The position numbers were made by a program, and so were the translations under genes. Of a stretch of 64,000 nucleotides of DNA, positions 9,828 through 19,521 are shown piece after piece. Origin of the DNA: DYRB01 sp963709645 (GTDB lineage Bacteria > Pseudomonadota > Gammaproteobacteria > Chromatiales > Chromatiaceae). The stretch's first letter is position 1, and every line of letters starts with the position of its first letter. The stretch lies in contig CAVPXP010000005.1 of NCBI GenBank assembly GCA_963709645.1, positions 1-64,000 of the forward strand, written 5' to 3'. The notes beneath the pieces are model-generated. The model saw only the letters and a list, made by a program, of their open reading frames with translations, did no database searches and was not told the origin of the DNA.

Positions 9828-11186
9828 ATGATGCACAGACTGATCGACGCCGCCGCCGTCCTGTTGGCCGCCCTGCTACTCGCCGGCTGCGCCACCAGTG
9901 CGCGCCAACTGATGCCGACCCCGACCCTGTACCAGCTTCCGGGTGGCCAGCCGGTCTTCGATCGGGTCGATGAGACCCGGCAGACCACTGACCTGGACCT
10001 GCTCTTCATCACCGACCGTGCCCCGCCGACACCTACCGAGGTTGAGTCGCAGACCAAAGACATGGGGCCCCTGCCCTACGGCCAGGAACGCGCCCGGGGC
10101 ATCGCCTACGGGTCCGCCGAGGTCCAGGTGGTGCCGGGGGTGGACTGGGACACACTGCGCGAGCAGAGCCAGCTCGCCGAACGCACGCGGGAGGTCAATC
10201 TGGAGCTGGGCCCGGTGCGGGAACTGGGGGCCTTTCCTCGGGAGCCCTACCAGATCTCCAAGGGCCCGGAAGGGAAGATTCTGCGGGACCGAACGGAACT
10301 CGCGCGCCACTTCGAGGCCAAGGCCGGGCTCCAGGGCGAGGTCGAGCGCCGGCTCGCGCAAGCCCCGAAGAAGGAGATCCTGCTCTACGTCCACGGTTTC
10401 AATGAGACGTTCGCCAGCGCGGCCTATACTGCCGCTGAGCTATGCCACTTTCTCGGCCGGGAGGAGGTCTGCGCATTCTTCACCTGGCCCGCCTCGTCCA
10501 CCGGAAACTTCCTGACCTCCTACACCACCACCACCGAATCCGCCGAGTACGCGGTCGAGCATCTCAAGAAGACCATCCGCTTGCTCGGAACGACCCCGGG
10601 GGTTGAGGGGCTACAGATCCTTGCCCATAGTCGCGGTACGGCCCTGACCCTGCGGGCGGTCCACGAGTTAGTGAATGAGGCCATCGCCGCCGGCAAAGAG
10701 CCGGTGAACCTGTACAAGATCGACAACCTGGTGCTTCTCTCCCCGGACATCGACGTGGACATCGCCGGCCAGCAGATCACCGGCTATCTCTCGGATCCAG
10801 AGCTGATTACGGTGTGGCCAGAGGGGCGGCTGCCGCGCGTCCTGAAGGGCCGCTTGACCATCTATGCGTCACCAGAGGACCGGGCGCTCCTGGTCTCTCA
10901 GATCCTGTTCCGCAGCCGCCACCGGGTGGGTCAACTACGCCCCGAGGACATCCCCGATAGGGCGCAGCGCTACTTCGAGACCACGGGACGCATCGATCTG
11001 ATCTCCTACGAGGGCAAGCGCACGGACTGGTTCGGGCACTCCTACTTCACCACCAATCCGCAGGTCAGCTCCGATCTGATCGAATTGGTCCGTTACGGCA
11101 AGCGGTTGGGCGAACCGGGGCGGGAGCTGATCAAGACGGGACGGGTAACCTGGAAGTTCCCGGTCGGCGAGGACAATGGACGATAG
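9828..11186 (+). CDS. Lipoprotein with DUF900 alpha/beta-hydrolase domain
   Basis: About 452 aa from ATG 9828 (an upstream in-frame TTG at 9819 is less likely). A lipobox (LLLAGC) predicts a lipid-anchored envelope protein. The hydrolase fold shows the oxyanion-side motif YVHGFNETFASA, a FFTWPASS strand, and the nucleophile elbow LAHSRGTALTLRA, with SPDIDVDIAG as a candidate acidic residue position; this order is that of DUF900 proteins. The substrate is unknown; esterase or lipase-like activity on envelope material is an inference. It begins a same-strand run with the SYLF, DUF4105 and MscK-like genes (gaps of 38, 8 and 4 bp). Confidence 0.85.
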   Translation: MMHRLIDAAAVLLAALLLAGCATSARQLMPTPTLYQLPGGQPVFDRVDETRQTTDLDLLFITDRAPPTPTEVESQTKDMGPLPYGQERARGIAYGSAEVQVVPGVDWDTLREQSQLAERTREVNLELGPVRELGAFPREPYQISKGPEGKILRDRTELARHFEAKAGLQGEVERRLAQAPKKEILLYVHGFNETFASAAYTAAELCHFLGREEVCAFFTWPASSTGNFLTSYTTTTESAEYAVEHLKKTIRLLGTTPGVEGLQILAHSRGTALTLRAVHELVNEAIAAGKEPVNLYKIDNLVLLSPDIDVDIAGQQITGYLSDPELITVWPEGRLPRVLKGRLTIYASPEDRALLVSQILFRSRHRVGQLRPEDIPDRAQRYFETTGRIDLISYEGKRTDWFGHSYFTTNPQVSSDLIELVRYGKRLGEPGRELIKTGRVTWKFPVGEDNGR

Positions 11187-11224
11187 ACATCACATCCTGA
11201 TCTTTCCTTGAAGGTTTCCAGACG

Positions 11225-11938
11225 ATGAAAATCAATGCTCTGGTCATGTTGTTGGCCGTGATCGCGCCAACGGTCGGAAACGCCCAGTTTACCGTCGATG
11301 CACTGAAGGATAGTGTTCCAAAACCGGCAAGAGCGGTTAGCGAAACGACCGGAGGCGTATTGGATGCCGTCGGGAAGACCACGGAAAGGGCAACCACAGC
11401 GGTCAAACAGGCCGTCGACGCGACGACGCAGAGTCTGAGGGATGAGGCGACACGCGAAGCAACAGGTGCCAAGCTCGATGCCATGGCAGAGACTACCCTG
11501 ACGCGGCTGTTCGCGGAGCAAGCGGGCAGCCGCGCGTTGTTCGATCGGAGCGCCGGCTACGCGGTGTTCGACAAACGCGAGGCGAGCTTCTACGTCGTCG
11601 CTGGCTACGGGCGAGGGGTTGCGGTCACCAAAGAAACCGGTGCACGCGTCTACATGAAGATGGCGACCACCGGCGCCGGTCTGAGCTTCGGGCTTGGGGG
11701 CTTCGCTTCACAACTGGTGATCCTGTTCGAGAACAATGCCGAGTTCCAGGAGTTCATCACCCAGGGCCTGGATGCAACCGCCGAGGTCGGCGCCATGGCA
11801 GGGGAAGAAAAAGAACAGCTCGCCATGCGGTTCAACGAAGGCAAGGCCATGTTCGTCCTGACCGGCAAGGGTTGGAAGATCGCGGCCAAGCTGACCGGGT
11901 CACGATACTGGCCGGACGACGAGCTCAATGCACGCTGA
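11225..11938 (+). CDS. Secreted SYLF (Ysc84-like) lipid-binding-domain protein
   Basis: 237 aa with a signal peptide cut near VGNA. Residues about 25-80 form a charged, Ala/Thr-rich helix; the rest is a SYLF domain (SRALFDRSAGYAVFDKREAS, YGRGVAVTKETGARVYMKM, then GLSFGLGGFASQLVILFENN), a fold that binds phosphoinositides in eukaryotes and probably lipids in bacteria. The 38-bp gap to the DUF900 lipoprotein and 8-bp gap to the DUF4105 gene suggest one operon concerned with the envelope. Exact function in bacteria is not established. Confidence 0.88.
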   Translation: MKINALVMLLAVIAPTVGNAQFTVDALKDSVPKPARAVSETTGGVLDAVGKTTERATTAVKQAVDATTQSLRDEATREATGAKLDAMAETTLTRLFAEQAGSRALFDRSAGYAVFDKREASFYVVAGYGRGVAVTKETGARVYMKMATTGAGLSFGLGGFASQLVILFENNAEFQEFITQGLDATAEVGAMAGEEKEQLAMRFNEGKAMFVLTGKGWKIAAKLTGSRYWPDDELNAR

Positions 11939-11946
11939 CTGAGACC

Positions 11947-12984
11947 ATGGGCGCCTTACGCCTGAGCCGCCTCGTCCTGCGCATCGCTGTTTCGCTGGCC
12001 CTGGCAATCGCGATCCTGTGGGCCGCCGCGGCGCTCTGGATCGATGGCCCCGAATCCCCTGCGGCCGCGGGCACATTGGCGGGCGGCCTGGTCCTGATCG
12101 TCGGGGTGGCGGCAGTGCTCGTCCGCCCCTGGTTGCGAGCCGTCCTCGCCGTCTTTGCGCTCTTCGCAATCGTGCTCGCATGGTGGCTTACCCTCGCACC
12201 GAGCAACGGGCGCGATTGGCTGCCTGATGTCGCGCGGCTGCCGACAGCGACAATCGATGGCTCCATGCTGACAATCCGCAACGTCCGCAACTTCGCGTAC
12301 CGCGGCGATCAGGCCTTCACCGAGCGTTGGGAGACACGCACCTACGACCTCGACACCCTCGTCGGCGTCGACCTGTTCATCGCGTTCTGGGGGCCGACAC
12401 TCTACGGTCACACCATCACCAGCTGGGAGTTTGCCGACGGGCGCCATCTCGCCGTGTCCATCGAGACCCGTAAAGAAAAAGGCGAGGAGTACTCGGCCCT
12501 GCGGGGCTTCTTCCGCCAGTACGAGCTCTACTATGTGGTAGCCGACGAGGGCGACGTCATTGGGCTGCGGACGAACCACCTTGGCGAGACGGTCTACCTT
12601 TATCGCATCGGGGGCTCACCGAACAAGGGTCGCGAGCTGCTGCTCGACTATGTGAAAGAGATGAACGCCATCGCCGAACAGCCGCGCTGGTACAACGCCC
12701 TGACTCAGAATTGCACCACGACCATCTGGCACCACACCAAGGCTGTGGGTACAGGTCCTTCCATCGACTGGCGGTTGCTGGCGAACGGCTATCTCGTCGA
12801 CCTGGCCTACGAGCGCGGGACCGTCAACACCAGCATCGGGCTCGACGCGCTGAAGCGACACAGCAACATCACCGCGCGTGCCCGTTCGGCCGGCGACTTG
12901 GAGGACTTCTCCAAGGTCATCCGGGAGGGATTGCCGCTGCGGCCTCTTGGAACTTCTCCAGCTGCCGCTGCGCCGGCACCCTGA
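11947..12984 (+). CDS. DUF4105 (Lnb N-terminal periplasmic domain) membrane protein
   Basis: 345 aa from ATG 11947, 8 bp after the SYLF gene. Three N-terminal membrane segments (residues about 8-80) precede a large periplasmic domain with RNVRNFAYRGDQAFTERWE, DLFIAFWGP, HTITSWEFADGRHLAVSIET and QNCTTTIWHH. The pattern of conserved Tyr, His, Asn-Cys and Thr is the DUF4105 family, often proposed to be a papain-like or NlpC-like hydrolase-type fold. Activity is not shown. Only 4 bp separate its stop from the start of the MscK-like gene, so the two are probably co-translated. Confidence 0.85.
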   Translation: MGALRLSRLVLRIAVSLALAIAILWAAAALWIDGPESPAAAGTLAGGLVLIVGVAAVLVRPWLRAVLAVFALFAIVLAWWLTLAPSNGRDWLPDVARLPTATIDGSMLTIRNVRNFAYRGDQAFTERWETRTYDLDTLVGVDLFIAFWGPTLYGHTITSWEFADGRHLAVSIETRKEKGEEYSALRGFFRQYELYYVVADEGDVIGLRTNHLGETVYLYRIGGSPNKGRELLLDYVKEMNAIAEQPRWYNALTQNCTTTIWHHTKAVGTGPSIDWRLLANGYLVDLAYERGTVNTSIGLDALKRHSNITARARSAGDLEDFSKVIREGLPLRPLGTSPAAAAPAP

Positions 12985-12988
12985 TCCA

Positions 12989-15900
12989 ATGGGGAGACAG
13001 CACATCAATACACGTGTCCCGTTCCCGTCTTGCCTATTGCTGCTGGCGCTCTTCCAGGCAGGCGTCAGCGCTCAGGAGGTGGGCGTCACCACCGTCCCAC
13101 CAGGGCTGGTGACCGCGGAGGTGCTGCAGGCCAAAATCACCATGGCGGAAGCAGACCCTGCTTTGGGCAACGAGGCGAAGGGCAAGCTCGTCACTCTCTA
13201 CCGCAAGGCGTTGAGCAACCTCGAAACGGTAGCCGCCAATCGAACCGAGGCCGACGCCTTCGCGGAGACGACGCGCACCGCGCCGGAACAGACGCAGCAG
13301 ATTCGTGAACGGCTCGCAGCGGCCAAGGCCGCTGACGCGCCACAGACCCTGGGCGTTGACGTGGACACGCCGCTCGACCAGCTCGAGCGGCGACTCAAGC
13401 GCGAGCAGGCCGATGGGGCCGCCGCGAACGCCCAGCGCGCCGAGCTAGAGCGCAAACTGGCTTATCAGGAGAGCCGGCCGGCGGCAATCCGCCAGCGTCT
13501 CACCGCGGCGCAGGAGGAACAGGAGGCCATCGCCGCCGCGCTCCAGACCGAGCTCGCCGGCGACACCAGTTCAGCCCCCGGTTCGGCCCAGCTGCAGGCG
13601 CGGCGCTGGGACCTGGAGACCCGCTACGTCGCGCTCAGCACCGAGATCCAGGCCCTCGATCAGCAGCTCCTCAGCCTGCCGATGCGCCTGGACCTGCTCG
13701 CGGCCAAGCGTGGCGAGGCGTCTGCGAACAGCGACCACATCAAGCAGCGGGTCGAGACGCTGCGAGTGCTGGTCAACGCCCGACGCGACGCCGAGGCGAA
13801 GCAGGCCAAGACCGCCGCCGAGCACATGCTGCAGGCGACCTCGGGCCTAGCCCCGGCACTGGCGAACCTCGCCGAGCAGAACGCCGCACTCACCAAGGCG
13901 CTCGCCGCCATCGTCGAGCAGAATGATCGACTGGACACCGAGCAGCAGCAGGCGGAACGGCTGGCCGCACGCACCAAGGCGAACTTCGAGCGCGTGCAGA
14001 CCGCAAAGTCGGTCGGTGCCCCGGCCGAGGGCCTGGGTCAGCTCCTGCTGGAGCACCGCGCGGCGCTGCCGGACTTCGAGATGCACACCCGCCGCGCCAG
14101 TGCGCTGGAGCGGCAGATCGCCACCGTCACCCTGAGCCGTCTGCGGCATCTGGAAGAGGCGGAGCGGCTCGCTGATCCGGCCTGGGCCGATCCAGGCTGG
14201 GTCGCTGGTTCGCAGGACGCGGATGCCGCTGCCTCGCACGACCTGGGGCGCGACCTGCGGGAGCAGCGCCGCAGCCTGCTCGACCAGCAATTGGAGGCCG
14301 AGGGGCGCTATCTGGAGCGGCTGCGCAAGCTCCAGACCGCGGAGGCCCGGATGCTGAAGTCGGCGCACGCCTACGACGACTTCCTGAGTGAACAGCTGTT
14401 TTGGCTCCCCACCGGGGTCAAGACCCATCCGGGCGATCTCGCCAAGCTGCCCGAAGAGGTGCGTCTGCTGCTCGCGCCGGGGCGCTGGTCGGAGCTGGCC
14501 CCGATCATTGGCGACCAGGTCGTCGCCTCGCCCCTGTTCTGGCTGACCGTGCTCCTGTCCGCCGTCCTGCTGTGGAAGCGCCGCGCGCTGATCGCCGCGA
14601 TCCGCAAGACGGGAGAGCGACCGGCCGGCGTCGGCGTCGCCCGCTTTGGCGACACCCTGCGCGCCTTGCTGTTGACCCTGGCCTTCTCGGCGCCCTTGCC
14701 GCTGCTGTTGGGCGTGATCGGCTGGCGGCTCCTGGCAGCGACCGAGGGCACCGAGTTCGCCCCGGTCCTGGGCGGCTATCTGATGCGCACGGCGCTGATC
14801 CTCTACGTCCTGCTGGCGCTTCGCGCGCTCTGCCTGCCGGGCGGCCTGGGGATGGCCCACTTCCGCTGGGCCGAAACCGACGTCCGGCGCCTCGGCGCGG
14901 AGTTGCGTTGGTTTACCTGGGTGGTGGTGCCGGCGCTTCTGATCCTGCGCATCGCCATGAGTCTGAATCCCGCCGCGGCGGGTGGTCTGGTCACGCGGCT
15001 TGGTGTCCTGGTTGTCGGCCTCGCGACGGGGATCTTCGTCTACCGGATCTTCAATCCCAAGCACGGCCTGTTGCGAAGCCGACTGCAACGCGCCGATGCA
15101 GGCCTGTTGTACCGGGCCTACCCGGTCTGGTTCCCGCTGCTGATCGCCTTCCCGATGCTGCTGCTGGCCCTCGTCCTGGCGGGCTATGTCCATACCGCAG
15201 TGGTCCTCTCGAACGCCTTCTCCTTGACCCTGGGGATGGCCGTCGCCCTCGTTGTGCTGCACGCGCTGGCGGTGCGCTGGTTGACCCTGGCGCGTCGGCG
15301 CCTGTCCTTGCAGGCGGCGCTGGAGCGGCGCCGGGCCAACCTCGCGGCGCGTGAGCAGGGCGACGCGCAAGCGACCGAGGCCGCGGAGCTGACGCCCGCC
15401 GAGGAGGCCGATCTGGACCTGAACGAGGCCAGCGCACACAGCCTGGACCTGCTGCGGATCACCGTCGCCTTCGTTGCCCTGCTCGGGCTGTACCTGATCT
15501 GGTCCGCGGTGTTTCCGGCCCTGGGCGTGCTTGATGATGTGACCCTGTGGCAACACACGATCACCGTGGACGGCGAGACACGCAGCCTGCCGATCACCCT
15601 GGCGGACCTCGGCTTGGCGCTGGCCTACCTGATCGGCACGGCGATGCTTGCCAAGCGGCTGCCCGCGTTGCTGAACATGATCCTGGCGGGGCGTCTCCGG
15701 GTCGGCTCTGCGAGCCGCTACACCATCGTCACGCTCACGAACTACGCCGTCATCGCCGGCGGCACGGTACTAACACTCAACACCCTCGGCGCCCAGTGGT
15801 CGCAACTGCAATGGCTGGTGGCAGCGCTCGGCGTGGGTATTGGGTTTGGACTCCAGGAGATCGTCGCCAACTTCATCAGCGGCCTGATCATCCTGTTTGA

Positions 15901-16450
15901 GCGCCCCATCCGGGTCGGCGACATCGTCACCGTCGGTGACACCGATGGGGTGGTGACCAAGATCCGCATCCGGGCCACCACCATCCGCAACTGGGACCGC
16001 AAGGAGCTTCTGGTGCCGAACAAGGAGTTCATCACCGGGCGGCTGCTCAACTGGTCCTTGTCCGATCAGGTCACCCGCCTCATGGTCGTGGTCGGGGTCG
16101 CCTACGGAACCGATGTCGAGCAGGCCCAAGCCCTGATGCGCGAGGCGGCACAGGAGCACGAGCGGGTGTTGGACGACCCCAACCCGATCCTGTCCTTCGA
16201 GGGCTTCGGCGACAATTCGTTGACGCTGATCCTGCGCGCATTCATCGACGACCTCGACTACCGGCTAGCGACCATCACGGACCTGCACAAGGCGATCTAT
16301 CGGAAGTTCCAGCAGGCGGGCATCTCCATCGCTTTCCCGCAGCGGGACCTGCACCTGGACTCCCGCAGGCCCCTGCGGGTCAGCCTCGAAGCTTCGCGCC
16401 CAGACAGCCCCGCAAGCGGCAGTCCGGGGCAGGCTTCCGAGGGATCTTGA
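12989..16450 (+). CDS. MscK/KefA-like giant mechanosensitive channel
   Basis: About 1153 aa from ATG 12989. A signal peptide (LLLLALFQAGVSA) is followed by a periplasmic region of about 450 residues dominated by Ala/Gln/Glu coiled coils (LERRLKREQADGAA, EEQEAIAAALQTELAG), then about 11 membrane segments. The C-terminal MscS module holds the pore helix and beta domain (ALGVGIGFGLQEIVANFISG, then ERPIRVGDIVTVGDTDG and LLVPNKEFITGRLLNWSLSD). Length and order match MscK (about 1120 aa in E. coli). It opens under membrane tension to release solutes on hypo-osmotic shock. The upstream reading frame extends into the DUF4105 gene, but the ATG before the signal peptide is the sensible start. Confidence 0.93.
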   Translation: MGRQHINTRVPFPSCLLLLALFQAGVSAQEVGVTTVPPGLVTAEVLQAKITMAEADPALGNEAKGKLVTLYRKALSNLETVAANRTEADAFAETTRTAPEQTQQIRERLAAAKAADAPQTLGVDVDTPLDQLERRLKREQADGAAANAQRAELERKLAYQESRPAAIRQRLTAAQEEQEAIAAALQTELAGDTSSAPGSAQLQARRWDLETRYVALSTEIQALDQQLLSLPMRLDLLAAKRGEASANSDHIKQRVETLRVLVNARRDAEAKQAKTAAEHMLQATSGLAPALANLAEQNAALTKALAAIVEQNDRLDTEQQQAERLAARTKANFERVQTAKSVGAPAEGLGQLLLEHRAALPDFEMHTRRASALERQIATVTLSRLRHLEEAERLADPAWADPGWVAGSQDADAAASHDLGRDLREQRRSLLDQQLEAEGRYLERLRKLQTAEARMLKSAHAYDDFLSEQLFWLPTGVKTHPGDLAKLPEEVRLLLAPGRWSELAPIIGDQVVASPLFWLTVLLSAVLLWKRRALIAAIRKTGERPAGVGVARFGDTLRALLLTLAFSAPLPLLLGVIGWRLLAATEGTEFAPVLGGYLMRTALILYVLLALRALCLPGGLGMAHFRWAETDVRRLGAELRWFTWVVVPALLILRIAMSLNPAAAGGLVTRLGVLVVGLATGIFVYRIFNPKHGLLRSRLQRADAGLLYRAYPVWFPLLIAFPMLLLALVLAGYVHTAVVLSNAFSLTLGMAVALVVLHALAVRWLTLARRRLSLQAALERRRANLAAREQGDAQATEAAELTPAEEADLDLNEASAHSLDLLRITVAFVALLGLYLIWSAVFPALGVLDDVTLWQHTITVDGETRSLPITLADLGLALAYLIGTAMLAKRLPALLNMILAGRLRVGSASRYTIVTLTNYAVIAGGTVLTLNTLGAQWSQLQWLVAALGVGIGFGLQEIVANFISGLIILFERPIRVGDIVTVGDTDGVVTKIRIRATTIRNWDRKELLVPNKEFITGRLLNWSLSDQVTRLMVVVGVAYGTDVEQAQALMREAAQEHERVLDDPNPILSFEGFGDNSLTLILRAFIDDLDYRLATITDLHKAIYRKFQQAGISIAFPQRDLHLDSRRPLRVSLEASRPDSPASGSPGQASEGS

Positions 16451-16535
16451 CCCTGACTCCTGCCCAGATTGGTCATGACGAGCGAGACATGGCCGGGGCT
16501 CGGGTAACCAGCGGCAGCACCATACAGAATGGCAA

Positions 16536-16562
16536 AGACCGGGCCCCAGCGGGGCCCGGTCT
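16536..16562. terminator. Strong hairpin between converging genes
   Basis: AGACCGGGCCCC-AGC-GGGGCCCGGTCT is a perfect 12-bp stem with a 3-nt loop. It sits 85 bp after the MscK-like stop and 82 bp after the cytochrome gene stop on the other strand. Read leftward, it is followed by TTTGCC, so it fits better as the cytochrome terminator but may work both ways. Confidence 0.75.
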
Positions 16563-16644
16563 GATCAGTTGAGGACAACGCGGACACCTTCCATGACCCC
16601 GCTGCCCCGGTCGGGACAGCGGGAGCCATCGAGGTCCGCTCAGA

Positions 16645-18637
16645 CTAGCCCGGCAAGGTGGCGTAGCCGGTGATCACCAGGGTGAGCAGGGTCAAACCAA
16701 AGAAGATGAGCATGACCGCCAGGACAGTCGACCCCTTGTTCATGCGATCCGATGGCGGCTTGACCAGATACTTCTCCAGCTCGCCACTAGCGGCCAAGCG
16801 CTCGTACTCGAGCTTGTGCTCGTGCTTGAACTCCTCCAGCGGTACGGCCCCGGTGAACATGGTGATGCTCATGGGGAACTTGTCCGGCCGGAAGTGGGCG
16901 TTGTAGAAGTGCACCGTGAATAGGAACACGGTGGCTAGCAGGGCCTCCTCGGCGTGGATGATGGTGGCGATGTTGAACACCCAGCCGGGCAGCACCTGGG
17001 CCGTCAGGGTCGGGAGGAACAGGGTCATGCCGCTGAATCCGATGATTGCAGCACCCCAGAAGGGGGCCCAGTAGTCGAACTTCTGCCAGTAGGACCAGCG
17101 GTCGAAGCTTGGCCTCTCCGCCTTGCCGAAGAACCAGCGGAACATGGCCTTGACGTCGTGGAGATCCTGCCAGTTCGGAATCATGGAGGTCGGCCCGAAC
17201 CAGCGGAAGGTCTTGCGATTGCTGATTAGATTGCGCGTGACGATGAACAGATGGCCGAGGAACACAGACAGCCAGATCACCGCGGCGGTGCGATGGATGA
17301 TGGCCTCAACCTGGGGGCCGCCAAGCAGGGCGATGATGGCCTTGGCCCAATCGGTATGGGAGAAGAGCAGGGTCATTCCCGTCATGACCAGGGTCATGGT
17401 CGAAACGGCGAAGAGCAAGTGGACCCAACGCCAGGTAGCGCTGAAGCGCCGGAAGTAGACCGTCTCCGGGCGTGCGGGATCGGCGTGGTAGCTCTTGCCC
17501 TGCTTCCGGTCCTGGTACTCCCGATAGAACCACAGCACCACATGCACCCAGAAGAAGGCGAACACCCCGAAGATGAGGAGATTCATAAAGGCGCCGGTGA
17601 GCCACAGCCAAGGGTACTTCTCGAAGTCGTGGACGTTGCCGTGGGCGTGGAAACTCAGGAAGCCCTCCGTGGCATCCTTGTGGCATTTGTTGCAGGTCTC
17701 CAACCGGTTGTCGCGGTGCACGGACGAGGTCGGATCGTCCACCTTCGCAACCGAATGTCCGCCGTGGCAATCGAAGCACTTGGCGGTATTGGTGTAGCCG
17801 AGTCGGCTGACCTGGCCGTGGTAGGAGGCGAAGTAGGTCTTCTGGGCGTCCTTGTGGCAGTTGCCGCAGTTCTCGATGATCTTGAGCTGCACCGCGTCGC
17901 CCTTGGGCGAGGCAATGTCGTGGGTGGTGTGGCAGTCGGAGCAGACCGCGGCCTCGCTGTCGGCCTCTTCGGTCACCGCCTTGCCGTGAATCGATTTCAG
18001 GTAAGCGGTCTTCTCCTTTCCCATGGCATCGACCACAGACCTCGGGGTTCTTCAGCCGGTGGTCGGCGCGCTGCTGGCTGCCGAGGGTGCCGATGTTGTG
18101 GGGCTCGTGACAGTCGTAGCAGGTGGCATTCGTCCGCGATTGGTCCTTCTTGCTCGGATGGGCGTGGACCGAGTGCATGAAGCTGTCGATCTGCTTTAGC
18201 ACCACCTCGAGCCGCTTGTGCTCGGGGTCCGGGTTGTCCTTTTCCTCGTCCCAGGTCTTCTGGTGGCACTCCACGCAACTGACGCTGATGGGCAACGGCT
18301 CTTCGTGAGGAAGCTTGGCGATGCCGGTGTGGCAAGCCTGGCACTTCAGCTCGCCATGGACGCTGGCCGCGAACTCCTCGGGGTCCCTGTAGATATTGAC
18401 GATGGTCCCGTCGTCGCGCTCTTCGGTCTTCTCGTCCTCGTCGCCATGGCACTTCATGCAGCGCTTGTTGGGGTAGATGCGATCGGCTTGTTCCTTCGAC
18501 GCCGCGACCGAAGACCCCTGCTCGTCCGAGTCCGCCGGTTCTTCATCGGCGCCCTGAACGAGGGGGGCACCCGTCAAGCACATCAAGGTGACCGTGATCC
18601 ACGCCAGTGACCGCAGTGTCGTTGTCGCCATAGTCAT
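16645..18637 (-). CDS. Nine-heme cytochrome c fused to cytochrome b561-like domain, one frameshift
   Basis: With one base removed at the AAA run near 18020 (joining CGRCHGK to EKTAYLKSIHG) this gives about 663 aa. After a signal peptide (start 18637, preceded by an AGGAG site) there are nine CXXCH heme-c motifs: CMKCH, CQACH, CVECH, CYDCH, CGRCH, CSDCH, CGNCH, CFDCH, CNKCH, mostly with extra His for bis-His ligation. Then come about six membrane helices with internal His residues (WRWVHLLFAV, IIHRTAAVIWLSVFLGHLF, NIATIIHAEEALL) typical of di-heme b561 domains that exchange electrons with quinones. The inferred job is electron transfer between the quinone pool and periplasmic partners. It stands alone, without a catalytic subunit next to it. 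Confidence 0.88.
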
Positions 18638-19200
18638 GCTCCTGAGCCGGGAGTCCCGGATTCGTCAATCGGGGTTCTTGCTGTCTCAGCTCACCGGCAC
18701 AACTCTGCAAGCTGGCTTCTGGCGCATCGAAAGGCCCTGGTCCGCTTCACCGTTTTGATTCGCAAAGCGAATGCGGGCGCTATGTCCCTTGCCCCATCGC
18801 CAAGCCCCGTTGGGGACCTTGCCGGGCGGGATGCGCCCCAGGTGCCCACGGAACGAAGGCGGGGGCTCCCGATAGTTTCTTATAATGCCCATAACAGGCG
18901 TCAGGACAATGCCATTTTGGCAGTATCAGCACAGGATATGGCCCAGCACAGGTGTATCGGGCAAAAGGGTTCGCCGTCAGGGTTGGCGACTGGTGTTGGC
19001 TTGAAGCGAACGGAAGGCTCTTCCGCGGGGCGGCTGACTCAGACCGGCGGATCACCTCAAACCGAGGCTGAGGATCTGGCGCGGAAGCAATCCACGCCTA
19101 GGGGGATGGTCGTCCGGGCCGGCGAGCGCGTGCCCGATACCATTAGAGACATACCGGGCACGGCGAGCCCTTGCCAGCAGCGGGTGATGAGACCAAGAGT
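18638..19200. other. No supported gene (about 560 bp upstream of the cytochrome gene)
   Basis: The cytochrome promoter must lie here (an AGGAG ribosome site precedes ATG 18637). A TATAAT sequence occurs near 18887-18892 on the plus strand without a convincing -35 partner. I recognise no protein in any frame. The stretch ends at the MITE-like palindrome. Confidence 0.4.
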
Positions 19201-19310
19201 CTAGGGAAATGGCATGGACTCCCCCCTCCCTCCACGGCATCGAATGTGCCAGATTGGAGGTTGTCGTCAACCAATCGCGAGAGAGGGGGAAGTCCATGCC
19301 ATTTCCCTAG
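19201..19310. mobile_element. 110-bp MITE-like element with 30-bp terminal inverted repeats
   Basis: The left arm (19201-19230) and the reverse complement of the right arm (19281-19310) agree at 28 of 30 positions, both beginning CTAGGGAAATGGCATGGACT. The ends CTAG...CTAG could be a duplicated CTAG target, as made by IS5-group elements, or part of the repeat itself. The centre contains a second hairpin (GGTTG-TCGT-CAACC inside GATTGG/AATC). Read leftward it has a short open frame starting MDFPLSR, which may be a fused start and end of a transposase. No transposase gene is present, so it is non-autonomous. Confidence 0.7.
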
Positions 19311-19322
19311 GTGGCTAAACAG

Positions 19323-19350
19323 AAAAGGCGCTGCAGAAGCAGCGCCTTTT
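19323..19350 (-). terminator. Rho-independent terminator of tRNA-Leu
   Basis: AAAAGGCGCTGC-AGAA-GCAGCGCCTTTT is a perfect 12-bp stem with a 4-nt loop and T runs on both sides. It lies 34 nt downstream of the tRNA 3' end when read leftward, so it ends the tRNA transcript. Confidence 0.88.
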
Positions 19351-19384
19351 TGTGTAATCGGAGCCTATACCGCTGCCCCTAAGT

Positions 19385-19471
19385 TGGTGCCGAGGAGAGG
19401 ACTTGAACCTCCACGGGCTTTCGCCCACTAATACCTGAAACTAGCGCGTCTACCAATTCCGCCACCCCGGC
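19385..19471 (-). tRNA. tRNA-Leu (anticodon CAG)
   Basis: The minus strand gives an 87-nt tRNA with encoded CCA. Acceptor GCCGGGG pairs with CCTCGGC (one G-T pair). The D arm is GGCGGAATTGGTAGACGC, the anticodon loop TTCAGGT has CAG in the middle, the long variable arm is typical of a class II tRNA, and the T arm is GGTTCAAGTCC. Class II size and this D arm are characteristic of leucine tRNAs. It reads CUG codons. Confidence 0.97.
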
Positions 19472-19521
19472 AGGTGGCCTTGGGGGGGCCGCGCAGGCCC
19501 TCGAGCCCCGAGGAAGCGCGC

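Noticed and set aside
13847..15556. 569-residue open frame antisense to the MscK-like gene
   Set aside because: Gln/Arg/Gly-rich composition with no family pattern; it mirrors the codon bias of the real gene on the plus strand.
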